DNA of 64,000 bases from Luteimonas sp. S4-F44 (GCF_022637415.1 NZ_CP093340.1:1178001-1242000); one strand, 5' to 3'. Shown: positions 10,298 through 19,403, counted from the first letter of the stretch. Made by a program: numbers and translations. Notes: generated by a model not told the origin, from the sequence alone.

Positions 10298-11103
10298 CGG
10301 GCGATTGGCCCCAGGTGGCCGAGCACGCTGACCGCGCTCCGGCCGGGCCGGTAGGCGTCGCGCATCGTCGCGTGCACATAGTCGATGCCCTGACGGCAGG
10401 CGTCCGGCGCCGATGCCCCCAGCGCCAGGTGCGCGGCGATCGCTGACGACAGCGTGCAGCCGGTGCCGTGGCCGTCGATCGCCAAGCGCGGCGCGGTGTG
10501 TTCGAACTGCACCTGCGCATCGGCATAGCGGTCCACCACGCGGTCGCCTTCGTCGAGGTGGCCGCCCTTGAGCAGCACGCCGCGCGCACCGAGCGCACGC
10601 AACGCGCCAAGTGCGGTACGGGCGTGATCGGCATCGGTGATCGGGGTGCCGAGCAGCAGTTCTGCCTCCGGGATGTTGGGGGTGAGCACGGTCGCGCGCG
10701 GCAGCAGCCGGGTGCGCAATGCTTCGAGCGCATCGTCGTCGAGCAGTTTGGCGCCGGAGGTCGCGATCATTACCGGGTCGAGCACCACCGGCACGTGCGG
10801 GTGCGCGGCGAGCGCGTCGGCCACCGCGACCACGATCGACGCGGTCGCAAGCATGCCGATCTTCACCGCGCGTACGTCGAAGTCGTCGAAGCAGGCGTCG
10901 ATCTGCGCCTGCAGGAACGCGACTGGCGGCGCGTGCACCGCGCTCACGCCGCGGGTGTGCTGCGCGGTCAGCGCGGCGATGGCCGACAGGCCATGGACGC
11001 GATGCGCGGCGAAGGTCTTCAGGTCGGCCTGGATACCCGCACCGCCACCCGAATCGGAGCCGGCGATGCTGAGCGCGGAAGGGGGGCGGGGGGTGTCGGA
11101 CAT
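10294..11103 (-). CDS. thiD: Hydroxymethylpyrimidine (phosphate) kinase
   Basis: Phosphorylates HMP and HMP-phosphate to HMP-diphosphate for thiamine synthesis. The 269-residue ribokinase-fold protein carries the N-terminal signature [14 protein letters not shown] (14-27), the pyrimidine-site stretch [11 protein letters not shown], and the C-terminal anion-hole motif [12 protein letters not shown]. The ATG at 11103 fits homologues; an open frame continues upstream inside the next gene but is not coding. No TPP riboswitch or other thi gene is adjacent. It overlaps the downstream hydrolase by 4 bp. Confidence 0.95.
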   Translation of the reverse strand: MSDTPRPPSALSIAGSDSGGGAGIQADLKTFAAHRVHGLSAIAALTAQHTRGVSAVHAPPVAFLQAQIDACFDDFDVRAVKIGMLATASIVVAVADALAAHPHVPVVLDPVMIATSGAKLLDDDALEALRTRLLPRATVLTPNIPEAELLLGTPITDADHARTALGALRALGARGVLLKGGHLDEGDRVVDRYADAQVQFEHTAPRLAIDGHGTGCTLSSAIAAHLALGASAPDACRQGIDYVHATMRDAYRPGRSAVSVLGHLGPIAR

Positions 11104-11144
11104 GGCGCTATTCTGCCGCAACGCCCGGCGCGCACGTGCCGGCG

Positions 11145-11828
11145 TCAGTGAACGCGGCGCGCATCGCGCACCAGCGTCCAATGCCGGTAGCCCACATAGC
11201 CCAGACCGGTCAGGCCGGTCAGCGCGGCTGGGATCAACAGCGCGCGGTAGTGCAGCGCGCGGAACAGCCAGGTGCCAAGCACGCCGCCACCGAGGAAGCC
11301 GGTGATGATCAGGCCGCTGAGCGTGAGCCGGCGCATCGGCAGCGGCTTGCCGCGGATCAGATGGCCCAGGCCGATCCCTAAGTCGGTGAACATGCCGCTG
11401 AGATGGGTCGTGCGCACGATCGCGCCGCTGTAGGTGGTCACCATCGCGTTCTGCAGGCCGCAGGCCATCGCTGCCAGCAGCGCGCCGTTGAGGGGCTGGG
11501 ACGAGAACAGCGGGACCGCGGCCAGCAGCAGCGCCGATTCGAGCGCAAGCGCGGCGCCGTAGCGCCGTCCCAGGCGCAGCGTACTGTCCTGGATGATCAG
11601 GCCGCTGAGCATCGCGCCGATGCTGAAGGCGATCAGGATCGCCCACAGATGGCGCACCGAGCGCCAGTCGCCGTCGGCGAGCGCGGCGCCGAGCAGACTG
11701 GTGGTGCCGGTGAGGTGGCTGACGGCCAGATGCTCGAAGCCCAGGTAGCCGGTCACATTGACCATGCCGGCAATGCACGCCAGCGTCACCGCGCCCACCC
11801 AGACCCAGCGTGGCAACTGCATCCCCAT
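11145..11828 (-). CDS. YoaK/DUF1275-family membrane protein
   Basis: A 227-residue integral membrane protein with six predicted helices. It has the family signature in the first helix pair (GMVNVTGYL, then VSHLTGTTS) and [16 protein letters not shown] in the middle. DUF1275/YoaK proteins are conserved but of unknown function; a small-molecule transport role is often guessed. It sits 36 bp after a small XRE regulator on the same strand, so the pair is probably one operon controlled by that regulator. Confidence 0.88.
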   Translation of the reverse strand: MGMQLPRWVWVGAVTLACIAGMVNVTGYLGFEHLAVSHLTGTTSLLGAALADGDWRSVRHLWAILIAFSIGAMLSGLIIQDSTLRLGRRYGAALALESALLLAAVPLFSSQPLNGALLAAMACGLQNAMVTTYSGAIVRTTHLSGMFTDLGIGLGHLIRGKPLPMRRLTLSGLIITGFLGGGVLGTWLFRALHYRALLIPAALTGLTGLGYVGYRHWTLVRDARRVH

Positions 11829-11864
11829 CGTCTCAGCGCATCGCCCGCGGTGGCCGTGCCTTGC

Positions 11865-12116
11865 TCATGCCGGATCCTTGAGCCGCACGCCGCGGCCGCG
11901 TCCATGACTGGCGCGGTCGTTGCCGATCAACTCAACGCCAGCGGTCTCCAGCGCGTCGACGATCTTGGTCAGCGTCGCGATCGAGCCGCGCACGTCGCCC
12001 GCGCTGGCCTCCATGCGCTGGATCGTCGGCAGCGAGACACCCGACAGCGCCGCCAGCGCGCGCTGGTCGAGCCCGAGTAATGCGCGCGCGGCACGCAACT
12101 GGGTGGCGGAAATCAC
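11865..12116 (-). CDS. Small XRE-family HTH regulator
   Basis: An 83-residue protein that is almost only a helix-turn-helix domain: the ALLGLDQRALAALSGVSLPTIQRMEAS core at about 11-37 matches Cro/C1-type HTH, with a short second helical segment (LTKIVDALETAGVELIG) and a basic tail. It is likely a dimeric repressor. The start codon is ATG at 12116. Two perfect inverted repeats and a recognisable promoter lie just upstream, which suggests autoregulation. The downstream YoaK-like gene is the probable target. Confidence 0.85.
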   Translation of the reverse strand: MISATQLRAARALLGLDQRALAALSGVSLPTIQRMEASAGDVRGSIATLTKIVDALETAGVELIGNDRASHGRGRGVRLKDPA

Positions 12117-12133
12117 GGGGACGGCCCTGGACG

Positions 12134-12171
12134 CATGCCGGCATGTTGCATCGCAGCGAATGCCGATGCAA
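12134..12171 (-). promoter_or_regulatory. Promoter with two operator-like palindromes before the XRE gene
   Basis: On the minus strand a -35 TTGCAT (12171-12166) and a -10 CAACAT (12148-12143) are 17 bp apart. The arms TTGCATCG/CGATGCAA (12164-12171 and 12046 plus 100, i.e. 12146-12153) form a perfect 8-bp inverted repeat with a 10-bp spacer across the promoter. A perfect 12-bp palindrome CATGCCGGCATG (12134-12145) follows the -10 directly. A repressor bound here would block polymerase; the small XRE protein is the obvious candidate. Confidence 0.5.
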
Positions 12172-12333
12172 GCCGGAGCAGTTCAAATCGATGGCTGATG
12201 CATCACTTTGGCCCGCCCAGCCTTGGGCGAGGTGGCGATGGGTCAGCCGCGCAGGGTGCGGGGCCGACACCCGCATGCGCGGGTGCCGGCGTTGTGTCGT
12301 CCCGTGATCAGGCTGCGGTAGCTGGCGCCGCGG

Positions 12334-13737
12334 TCAGAGCACTTCGGACGCGAAATCGGCCAGACGCGAGCGCTCGCCGCGGCGCAACGTGATGTGCGCA
12401 CTGTGCGCCCACTGTTTGAAGCGATCCACCGCGTAGGTCAGGCCCGAGGTCGTCTCGGTCAGGTAGGGCGTATCGATCTGCTCGACGTTGCCCAGGCACA
12501 CGATCTTGGTGCCCGGCCCGGCGCGGGTGATCAGCGTCTTCATCTGCTTGGGGGTGAGGTTCTGCGCCTCGTCGAGGATCAGATAGCGGCTGAGGAACGT
12601 GCGCCCGCGCATGAAGTTCAGCGAGCGGATCTTGATCCGCGACGCCAATAGGTCGTTGGTCGCCGCGCGCCCCCAACTGCCGCCGTCCTGGTTGTGGGTC
12701 AGCACCTCGAGGTTGTCGGTCAGCGCGCCCATCCACGGCGTCATCTTCTCTTCCTCGGTGCCGGGCAGAAAGCCGATATCCTCGCCGACGCTGACCGTCG
12801 CGCGGGTCATGATGATCTCGCGATAGCGCTGCTGGTCCATCGTCTGCGCCAGCCCCGCCGCCAGCGCGAGCAGGGTTTTGCCGGTGCCGGCGGTGCCCAG
12901 CAAGGTGACGAAGTCGACGTCCGGGTCCATCAGCGCATTGAGCGCGAAGTTCTGCTCGCGGTTGCGCGCCAGGATGCCCCAGACCGAATGCTGATTGTGG
13001 CGGAAATCGTCGACGATCTGCAGCGTCGCGCGGCCGTTCTCGACCGCCACGACCCGGAACTCCGACTCCTCGTCGCCGGGCAGGTACAGGAACTGGTTGG
13101 GATACCAGCCGTCCTCTTCGTCGGCGGCGAGTTCGTAGAACGTGCGGCCCTTATCGGTCCACGAGCGCAGGTCCTTGCCGTGCCGGGTCCAGAAATCCTC
13201 CGGCAATGCGGTCGCGCCGGTGTAAAGCAGGCTGAAATCGTCCAGCGCGCGATCGTTCTCGTAATCCTCGTTGGCGATGCCGGCGATCGCGGCCTTGATC
13301 CGCAGGTTGATGTCCTTGGAGATGAACACCACCGTGTCGTCGGGCTCGTCGCGCTTGAGGGCGAGGATCGCGCCGAGAATGCGGTTGTCGGGGGCGACCG
13401 CACCGAACGAGGTCTTGTCCTCCTTGGGCACCGTGGTCTGGAAGCGCAGGTGGCCGACGCTGGCGGCGCCGCGCAACTGCAGGCCCTGCGGATGGGCGAG
13501 CGGCAGACCCGAGGCGATGCGCTCGCTGCCCGAGGCTTCGATCAGTTCGTTGATGAACCGGCTGACCTGCCGGGCATTGCGGCTCGATTCGCTGGTGCCC
13601 TTCTTGGCGTTGTCGAGCTCCTCGATCACCTGCATCGGCAGGTAGACATCGTGCTCCTCGAACTTGAACAGCGCCGTGGGGTCGTGCATCAGCACGTTGG
13701 TGTCGAGGACGTAGACACGCTTGCCTTGGGTCATCAT
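12334..13737 (-). CDS. PhoH-family ATPase with N-terminal PIN domain
   Basis: This 467-residue cytoplasmic protein joins a PIN ribonuclease-like domain (residues 1-140; acidic start YVLDTNVLMHDP) to a PhoH ATPase (from about 250). The Walker A motif is GTAGTGKT with Lys at about 287, and the Walker B is LILDEAQN. This is the PhoH2/YlaK architecture, thought to be an RNA helicase-nuclease. Adjacent ATG codons at 13737 and 13734 follow an ACGGAG ribosome-binding sequence; an upstream open frame to 13851 is ignored. A CACCCGC/GCGGGTG hairpin (12268-12285) beyond the stop may end the transcript. Confidence 0.93.
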   Translation of the reverse strand: MMTQGKRVYVLDTNVLMHDPTALFKFEEHDVYLPMQVIEELDNAKKGTSESSRNARQVSRFINELIEASGSERIASGLPLAHPQGLQLRGAASVGHLRFQTTVPKEDKTSFGAVAPDNRILGAILALKRDEPDDTVVFISKDINLRIKAAIAGIANEDYENDRALDDFSLLYTGATALPEDFWTRHGKDLRSWTDKGRTFYELAADEEDGWYPNQFLYLPGDEESEFRVVAVENGRATLQIVDDFRHNQHSVWGILARNREQNFALNALMDPDVDFVTLLGTAGTGKTLLALAAGLAQTMDQQRYREIIMTRATVSVGEDIGFLPGTEEEKMTPWMGALTDNLEVLTHNQDGGSWGRAATNDLLASRIKIRSLNFMRGRTFLSRYLILDEAQNLTPKQMKTLITRAGPGTKIVCLGNVEQIDTPYLTETTSGLTYAVDRFKQWAHSAHITLRRGERSRLADFASEVL

Positions 13738-13909
13738 CGTGGTCGCGGCGCTCCGTGACAGGGCGGGGAGAGAAACACACTTGAAGCCAGCATCCGCGCC
13801 GGCAGTCGAGAACGGGTGAGGCCGGACAGCTGGCCGGGGTCGAGCGCCCACGGCAGCGCCGCCATGGCCCGGAATCCGGGACGGCGGCCGCCGGGGCGGG
13901 CGAGTGCGA

Positions 13910-14386
13910 TCACCTGGATTGCGCGGCCTGCAGCGCGTCGAACACGGCCTGGGCGTGGCCGGCGACGCGGACCTTGCGCCATTGGGCTGCGATGCAGCCC
14001 GACGGGTCGATCAGAAACGTGCTGCGCTCGATGCCCAGCACCTTGCGGCCGTACATGGTTTTTTCGCGGATGACGTCGAACGCGCGGCACAGCGCTTCAT
14101 CGGTATCGCTGACCAGCGGGAAGGCGAAGCCCTGCTTGGCGCAGAAGTTGTCGTGCGCGCGCACCGAATCGCGCGACACACCGAGCACGTCGGCGCCCAG
14201 TGCGTGCAGCCGTGGCAGCAGCGCATTGAACTCCAGGCCCTCGGTCGTGCAGCCGGGCGTGGCGTCCTTGGGATAGAAATACAGCACCAGCCAGCGGCCC
14301 GCGTAGGCGGCGAGCGTGGTGGTCGTGCCGCCGGACAGGGCCAGCGGCAGCTGCAGCGTCGAGGCGGCGAGAGGCGTGGCGCTCAT
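13910..14386 (-). CDS. bcp: Thioredoxin-dependent thiol peroxidase Bcp/PrxQ
   Basis: Reduces hydrogen peroxide and organic hydroperoxides with thioredoxin. In this 158-residue protein the peroxidatic Cys is 46 in the P-G-C-T-T-E motif. The E. coli-type resolving Cys five residues later is replaced by Leu (51), but Cys82 lies 36 residues after Cys46. That is the spacing known for the Xanthomonas campestris PrxQ (C48/C84), so it should work as an atypical two-Cys enzyme. The order bcp-gcvR, divergent from dapA-bamC, is the same as in E. coli. The ATG at 14386 gives the normal N-terminus. Confidence 0.95.
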   Translation of the reverse strand: MSATPLAASTLQLPLALSGGTTTTLAAYAGRWLVLYFYPKDATPGCTTEGLEFNALLPRLHALGADVLGVSRDSVRAHDNFCAKQGFAFPLVSDTDEALCRAFDVIREKTMYGRKVLGIERSTFLIDPSGCIAAQWRKVRVAGHAQAVFDALQAAQSR

Positions 14387-14471
14387 CGAACAGTCGGCCG
14401 TTCCATGCCGGTGGGGCTGCGCATCACGATGCGGCAAGGCGATGCGGGAGGCAAGCGGTGCGCCATCGGCA

Positions 14472-15038
14472 TCAGAACTTCATCGGGTCCATGATGGCAT
14501 CGAGATTGAGGTGGTCGCAGAACTCGAGGAAATCGTCCCGCAACGCCGCGATGTGCATGTTCGACGGAATACCAATGGTGACCTGGGCCGAGAACATGTC
14601 CGCGCCGGTCTGCATGGCGCGATAGCGCGAGGAGTGCAGGCTCTCGATGGTGATGCCTTGGCGGTCGAAGAAATCCGCCAACTGGTACAGGATGCCCGGC
14701 TTGTCGGCCGCGACGACCTCCACCACGTAGGGCAGCAGGTTCGATTGCACTGGCTTGGGGCCGGTGCGGTACCAGATCAGCTTCAGGCCTTCCTCGCGCT
14801 CCAGGCGTGTGAGCATCGCCTCGAGCTTGGCAACCGCGTCCCAGGGGCCATTGGCCAGCGCGGTGACCGAGACATCGCGGCCCACAGTGGACAGGCGGGT
14901 GTCGACGAGGTTGCAGCCGCTGTCTGCGATCCGGCGCGACACCGACAGCAGCGGCGAGGCCGGATGCGTGGTGTAGGCATTGATGAGCAGGTAGTTCTCG
15001 TTCGGCGCAGGCCGTGAAGCGGTATCGGAATCAGTCAA
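14472..15038 (-). CDS. gcvR: Glycine cleavage system transcriptional repressor-like ACT protein
   Basis: A two-ACT-domain protein of the GcvR family, which in E. coli binds GcvA and represses the glycine cleavage operon when glycine is low. The first ACT domain spans about residues 12-85 (NYLLINAYT onward) and the second about 100-180 ([21 protein letters not shown]). I chose a TTG at 15038 because the conserved sequence begins about 10 residues later. ATG codons at 15137 and 15179 would add a Pro/Ala-rich extension. It is divergent from dapA. No gcv genes are in the window, so the target is inferred from the family. Confidence 0.88.
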   Translation of the reverse strand: MTDSDTASRPAPNENYLLINAYTTHPASPLLSVSRRIADSGCNLVDTRLSTVGRDVSVTALANGPWDAVAKLEAMLTRLEREEGLKLIWYRTGPKPVQSNLLPYVVEVVAADKPGILYQLADFFDRQGITIESLHSSRYRAMQTGADMFSAQVTIGIPSNMHIAALRDDFLEFCDHLNLDAIMDPMKF

Positions 15039-15266
15039 GGCGGCGTCCGCGGCGGGAATCTGGTCGACGGCAAGCGCGTCGGGGGGCGACTGGAGGGTGA
15101 ACGGCAACCCGGCCGGGGCCGGTGCTGCGGTCAGCATACTTGCCCGCGCTTCGCGGCCGCAAGTAACATCGACCGGCATTTTCCGCGTGTTTCCGCCGCT
15201 CGTGCGCCCATCGGGCGGGTTCCGGCGAGCACGCCCGTCCCGTCCTCACGCCTTGGATGCCTCATC

Positions 15267-16169
15267 TTGCGACTCTCCGGCAGCATCACCGCTCTCGCCA
15301 CCCCGTTCTCGCCCTCCGGCGCGCTCGACCGGTCGGCGTGGAAACGCCTGGTGGATGCGCAGCTGGCAGCGGGGACGCAGGGGCTGGTGGTCGCCGGCTC
15401 GACCGGCGAGGCGGCGACGCTGGAGGACGAGGAGTACGACTGGCTGATCGCCGATACCGTGGCGCGGGTCGCCGGCCGTGTGCCGGTGCTGGCCGGGACC
15501 GGGCAGCCGGGCACGTCGAAAACGGTCGCACTGACCCGTCGCGCGGCGGCGCTCGGCATCGATGCGGCGCTGGTCGTGGTGCCGGCCTACGTGCGCCCGA
15601 CCCAGACGGGCCTGGATGCCCACTTCCGCGCGGTTGCCGATGACGGCGATGTGCCGGTGGTGCTGTACAACGTGCCGGGGCGGACCGGCACCGACCTGCT
15701 GCCCGAGACCGTCGCCGGCCTGGCGGCGCATCCGCGCATCGTCGGCATCAAAGAGGCGCACAACGGACAGGCGCGCATGCAGGCGCTGCTGGCGCTGCAG
15801 GGCGAGGAATTCTCGGTGCTCAGCGGCGACGATCCCACGGCCGCGCGCGCGATGCTGGCCGGTGCCGACGGCACGATCTCGGTGATCTCCAACATCGTGC
15901 CGGCTGCGTTCCGGCGCCTGTGCGATCTGGCGCGCGCCGGACGTGTGGACGAGGCCGTGGCCTGGGATGCGCAACTGCAGCCGATCCATGCGTTTTCGGG
16001 CATCGAGCCCAATCCGATCCCGGTCAAGGCAGTACTGGCGCGCCAGGGCTTCGGCCACGGGCTGCGTCTGCCGTTGACCCCACTGGCCGAGGCGCATCGC
16101 GCGCAGGCCGACGACGCGACGCGACTGGCGGCAGACCTCGAAGGGTCCTGCCGCGCGCGCGCCGCCTGA
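15267..16169 (+). CDS. dapA: 4-hydroxy-tetrahydrodipicolinate synthase
   Basis: Condenses pyruvate with aspartate semialdehyde, the first step of lysine and diaminopimelate synthesis. The 300-residue aldolase-fold enzyme has the Schiff-base Lys at 162 (GIKEA) and the catalytic Tyr at 134 (YNVPGRT), the same relative positions as E. coli K161/Y133. [10 protein letters not shown] forms the substrate loop. The start is TTG at 15267, right before the conserved [12 protein letters not shown]. bamC follows 21 bp downstream, as in enterobacteria. Confidence 0.97.
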   Translation: MRLSGSITALATPFSPSGALDRSAWKRLVDAQLAAGTQGLVVAGSTGEAATLEDEEYDWLIADTVARVAGRVPVLAGTGQPGTSKTVALTRRAAALGIDAALVVVPAYVRPTQTGLDAHFRAVADDGDVPVVLYNVPGRTGTDLLPETVAGLAAHPRIVGIKEAHNGQARMQALLALQGEEFSVLSGDDPTAARAMLAGADGTISVISNIVPAAFRRLCDLARAGRVDEAVAWDAQLQPIHAFSGIEPNPIPVKAVLARQGFGHGLRLPLTPLAEAHRAQADDATRLAADLEGSCRARAA

Positions 16170-16190
16170 TTTCCCAGGAGAACTCCACCC

Positions 16191-16700
16191 ATGCGTCGAT
16201 CCCATTCCCCCATCCGTTACGTCGCCATCGCCGTCCTGGCCGTCGCGGTCGTGGGCGCCAGCGGCTGCCGCTGGTTCAAGAAGGACAACGCGCTGTATGC
16301 GCAGAGTCCCGAGAGCCGGCCGCTGGAAGTGCCGCCCGACCTCGACCAGCCGCGTACTGACGGCGCGATGGCGTTGCCGCAGACCGGCGGCTCGGCGACC
16401 CAGTCGGCGACGGTCGCGGCCGCCTCGTCAAATGTCGCCTTCACCGTGGCCGGCGAGCGCGACGCGGTGTTCGCCCGCGTCGGTCAGGCACTGGCCGGGA
16501 TTGAGGGCGTGGCCGTCAACAGCCAGTCGCAGGCCCTGGGCACCTACGAGGTCAGCTATGCGGGCAGCCAGTTCCTGGTGCGCGTGGGCGCCGGGCAGGG
16601 CGGGGCAACGGTGTCGGCGGTCGATCCGCGCGGTGTCGCGGCGAGCGGCGCAGGCCCCGAGCGCGTGATCGCGGCGTTGCGCGCGGCACTGGCCAACTGA
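16191..16700 (+). CDS. bamC: BamC-like outer-membrane lipoprotein (short form)
   Basis: A lipoprotein signal ends in A-S-G-C with the acylated Cys at 26. A stretch of the type YAQSPESRPLEVPPDLD follows, the mark of the unstructured BamC lasso that contacts BamD, and then one small alpha/beta domain (about 82-169). E. coli BamC is 344 residues with two such domains; here the product is 169 and holds only one, as in other xanthomonads. The ribosome-binding site CCAGGAG is well placed. Location after dapA supports the assignment; the function in the Bam complex is inferred. Confidence 0.8.
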   Translation: MRRSHSPIRYVAIAVLAVAVVGASGCRWFKKDNALYAQSPESRPLEVPPDLDQPRTDGAMALPQTGGSATQSATVAAASSNVAFTVAGERDAVFARVGQALAGIEGVAVNSQSQALGTYEVSYAGSQFLVRVGAGQGGATVSAVDPRGVAASGAGPERVIAALRAALAN

Positions 16701-16750
16701 GGGCAGGGCGCCGGTCGGTTCGGACCGGCGTCGGGCCGCAAACGCAGAAC

Positions 16751-16772
16751 GGGCGCCTCGCGGCGCCCGTTT
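16751..16772 (+). terminator. Rho-independent terminator after bamC
   Basis: A GGGCGCC stem with a TCGC loop and GGCGCCC return arm is followed by GTTTTCG. The T-run is only on the plus strand, so it ends the dapA-bamC transcript and not the convergent fdxA. Confidence 0.75.
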
Positions 16773-16795
16773 TCGTTGCAATACCCGGTCTGGCC

Positions 16796-17119
16796 TCAGC
16801 GCTCGAGCAGCGGCAGCTTGCCCGGCTTGCCTTCCCAGTCCTTGGCGTCGGGCAGCGGGTCCTTGCGCGTGGTGATCACCGGCCAGACCTGGGCCAGTTC
16901 GGCGTTCAGCGCGACGTACTGTTCCTGGCCGGCGGGGACGTCGTCCTCGGGGTAGATCGCGTTGATCGGGCACTCGGGCTCGCACAGGGTGCAGTCGATG
17001 CACTCGTCCGGGTCGATGACCAGGAAGTTCGGGCCCTCATGGAAGCAGTCCACCGGGCAGACTTCGACGCAGTCGGTGTACTTGCACTTGATGCAGTTTT
17101 CGGTGACGACGAAAGGCAT
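16796..17119 (-). CDS. fdxA: Seven-iron ferredoxin FdxA
   Basis: A 107-residue electron carrier with one [3Fe-4S] and one [4Fe-4S] cluster. Cys at 9, 12, 17, 21 and 25 precede the second group [12 protein letters not shown], which is the Azotobacter FdI-like arrangement; the C-terminal 45 residues are the typical extension with PEDDVP and a W-P segment. It is transcribed alone, away from tRNA-Glu, with an upstream TTGACG that could be a -35 but no convincing -10. The redox partners cannot be told from the context. Confidence 0.95.
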   Translation of the reverse strand: MPFVVTENCIKCKYTDCVEVCPVDCFHEGPNFLVIDPDECIDCTLCEPECPINAIYPEDDVPAGQEQYVALNAELAQVWPVITTRKDPLPDAKDWEGKPGKLPLLER

Positions 17120-17324
17120 GGAGATCTTCGAGCGCGCGGCAATACGTCAAGTTTAAGGCAGCGCTCCGCGCTCCGGTGGAAAGGATTCGCATTTGCGCGC
17201 CCGGCCGTGATGTTGGACGAGCGAGAAAGCGCTTGTCCTGCGGGGCGGTGGTGCGCCTTTCCGCGAAACCGAACCCCGGTTTCGGGCGATGGCTGGCGTT
17301 GCGCTGCGCGTCGGCGGAGCCAAG

Positions 17325-17353
17325 AAAAGGCCCGCTTGCGCGGGCCTTTTTTT
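17325..17353. terminator. Bidirectional terminator between fdxA region and tRNA-Glu
   Basis: A perfect GGCCCGC/GCGGGCC stem (17329-17335 and 17340-17346) has seven T on the plus side and four A before it, so the minus strand reads TTTTCTT. The minus-strand reading ends the tRNA-Glu transcript six bases past its CCA. Confidence 0.85.
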
Positions 17354-17358
17354 GAAGA

Positions 17359-17434
17359 TGGCGCTCCCTACGGGATTCGAACCCGTGTTTTAGCCTTGAG
17401 AGGGCCACGTCCTAGGCCTCTAGACGAAGGGAGC
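17359..17434 (-). tRNA. tRNA-Glu (anticodon CTC)
   Basis: The 76-nt cloverleaf reads GCTCCC...GGGAGC with an encoded CCA end at 17361-17359. The D-arm GTCTAGAGGCCTAGGAC and the T-loop GTTCGAATC are those of tRNA-Glu. The anticodon loop CTCTCAA gives CTC, the less common Glu isoacceptor that reads GAG, the dominant Glu codon in this GC-rich genome. The anticodon stem TGGCC/GGCTA includes one G-U pair. Confidence 0.95.
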
Positions 17435-17562
17435 TGGGTGTACCGCCGAAGCGGCGACCGGTTGGACGACCGGTCTGCAGTCCGTCGGAAGACGTGTGCA
17501 GCTTGCTAGTATAGCAGGCTTGCGGGCCCCGTAACGGGTCGCCCACGGAAAAATTTCATTTG

Positions 17563-18885
17563 ATGCACGACGACATTTCGACTCCGGGCTCCGCGCTGCG
17601 GACCATCCCTCGCGACCAGCACATCATCTCGCGCCGGCAGATCAGCCAGAGCGCGCTGCGTGTGCTGTACCGGCTGCACGAGGCCGGGCATGCCGCCTAT
17701 CTGGTCGGCGGTGCGGTGCGCGACATCCTTGTCGGCCTGGCGCCCAAGGATTTCGATGTCGCGACCGACGCGACGCCCGAGCAGGTCAAGGCGCTGTTCC
17801 GCAACTGCCGGCTGATCGGGCGGCGATTCCGGCTGGCGCACGTGGTGTTTGGCCGCGAGATCATCGAAGTCGCCACCTTCCGCGCCAACGTCGACGACGG
17901 CAGCGGCGACCGCGAGGTCCACGACGATGGCCGCCTGCTGCGCGACAACGTCTACGGCACGATCGAGGACGATGCGATCCGCCGCGACTTCACCGCCAAC
18001 GCGCTCTATTACGCGATCGCCGATTTCTCGGTGCGCGACTACGTTGGCGGTTTCGAGGACGTCGAGAACCGCGTGCTGCGGCTGATCGGCGATCCGGACA
18101 CGCGCTACCGCGAGGACCCGGTGCGGATGCTGCGCGCGGTGCGGTTGGCGGCCAAGCTGGGCTTTTCGATCGCGCCTGAGACCGCAGCGCCGATCCCGCA
18201 ACTCGCCGGGCTGCTGTCCGAAGCGGCGCCCGCGCGGCTGTTCGAGGAATGCCTGAAGCTGTTCCTGTCGGGGCACGCGGTGGCGAGCTTCGAGGGGCTG
18301 GAGCGGCACGGCCTGCTGGGTGCGCTGTTTCCCGAGACCGCCAAGGCGTTGGCGAGCAATCGCAGCGGCGCGTTGCGCACGATGGTGATCGCGGGCCTGC
18401 GCTCGACCGATACCCGCATCGCCGCCGGCGATCCAGTGTCGCCGGCGTTCTTGTTCGCGACCCTGCTGTGGCCGGCGTACTGCCGCACGTTGATGAAGTT
18501 GCAGGCCGAGGGCGTACAGCCGGTGGATGCGCAGCGTCGGGCCGCGGATCGGGTGACGCTGCACCAGTTGTCGACCGTCGCGCTGCCGCGCCGGTTCTCG
18601 TTGCCGATGCAGGAGATCTGGCTGCTGCAGGCGCGCTTCCCGCAGCGCCAGCGCAAGCGCGTGACCCGGATGCTGTCGCACCCGCGCTTTCGCGCCGCCT
18701 TCGATTTTCTGGTGTTGCGCAGCGCCGCGTCCGATGCCCATGCCGCCGATGTCGCGTTCTGGGAGGAAGCTCAGCGCGATCCCGACCATGCGCTCGCGCT
18801 GTTCCCCGGCGACGAGGACGGCGACAGCGAGGGGCAGGCCCCGCGCCGCAAGCGCCGCCGTCGGCGCGCGCCCGCAGCCGGGTGA
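17563..18885 (+). CDS. pcnB: Poly(A) polymerase I
   Basis: Adds 3' poly(A) tails that mark RNA for decay. The 440-residue class II nucleotidyltransferase has the GGAVRD motif (49-54) and the catalytic DFD (63-65), then the neck region RRDFTANALYY. The C-terminal tail is very basic (RRKRRRRR), typical of PAP and distinguishing it from CCA-adding enzymes. ATG at 17563 is preferred to the TTG one codon earlier. Its TGA overlaps the folK GTG by 4 bp, and the two are followed by panBCD as in E. coli. Confidence 0.96.
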   Translation: MHDDISTPGSALRTIPRDQHIISRRQISQSALRVLYRLHEAGHAAYLVGGAVRDILVGLAPKDFDVATDATPEQVKALFRNCRLIGRRFRLAHVVFGREIIEVATFRANVDDGSGDREVHDDGRLLRDNVYGTIEDDAIRRDFTANALYYAIADFSVRDYVGGFEDVENRVLRLIGDPDTRYREDPVRMLRAVRLAAKLGFSIAPETAAPIPQLAGLLSEAAPARLFEECLKLFLSGHAVASFEGLERHGLLGALFPETAKALASNRSGALRTMVIAGLRSTDTRIAAGDPVSPAFLFATLLWPAYCRTLMKLQAEGVQPVDAQRRAADRVTLHQLSTVALPRRFSLPMQEIWLLQARFPQRQRKRVTRMLSHPRFRAAFDFLVLRSAASDAHAADVAFWEEAQRDPDHALALFPGDEDGDSEGQAPRRKRRRRRAPAAG

Positions 18886-19399
18886 GCGCCAGGCCGTCGG
18901 CGCCGCGCGTGCGCGCCTGCGTCGGGTTGGGCGCCAATCTCGGCGACGCCGTGGCGACGTTGCATGAGGCGGCGCGCGCGCGCTGGCGGCCTTGCCCGGT
19001 ATTTCGGGGTTTGCGCTGTCGCGCTTCTATCGCACACCCGCGTGGGGCGTGACCGACCAGCCGGCCTTCGTCAACGCCGCGGCGGCGTTCGAGACCGACT
19101 TGCCTCCGGCGGCGCTGCTCGAAGCGCTGTTGTCGATCGAAACCGCGCTGGGGCGACGCCGCGCGTCCGATGGCAGCGACCGCTGGGGGCCGCGCACACT
19201 CGACCTCGATCTGCTGCTATATGGCGATGCCGTGCTCGCATTGCCGGGACTCACCGTGCCGCATCCGCATCTGCATGCGCGCGCGTTTGCGCTGGTGCCG
19301 CTGCTCGATGTTGCGCCCGATGCGCAGATTCCGGGCATCGGCGCAGCCGCCGATGTCCTCGCAGGCATGGATCGAAACGGCATCGAAGCGATACCCTAG
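18882..19399 (+). pseudogene. folK: folK (HPPK) interrupted by a frameshift in a GC repeat
   Basis: Transfers diphosphate from ATP to 6-hydroxymethyl-dihydropterin in folate synthesis. From the GTG at 18882 one frame encodes the conserved N-terminus (CVGLGANLGDAVATLHEAARA) up to a (GC)6 tract at 18972-18983. The rest of the enzyme, from LAALPGISGF through FYRTPAWG, the catalytic loop [20 protein letters not shown] and the C-terminus, is in a different frame that is open to 19399. Removing one CG pair in the tract restores a normal protein of about 171 residues. The gene is normally essential, so a read or assembly error, or slippage, is as likely as a true mutation. A TTG at 18992 would give only a fragment without the GLGANLGD motif. 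Confidence 0.85.
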
Positions 19400-19403
19400 G
19401 GCG

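Noticed and set aside
8093-10354. 753-codon plus-strand frame opposite the nucleotide-sugar dehydrogenase and hydrolase genes
   Set aside because: Antisense shadow: no recognisable domain, and two well-conserved proteins on the other strand.
10294-11778. A 494-residue thiD extended upstream
   Set aside because: The extra N-terminal part is a shifted reading of the YoaK-like gene; the ThiD signature begins right after ATG 11103.
18992-19399. Short folK starting at TTG 18992 as an intact gene
   Set aside because: It would lack the GLGANLGD pterin-binding N-terminus, which is present in the other frame directly upstream, so a frameshift explains it better.
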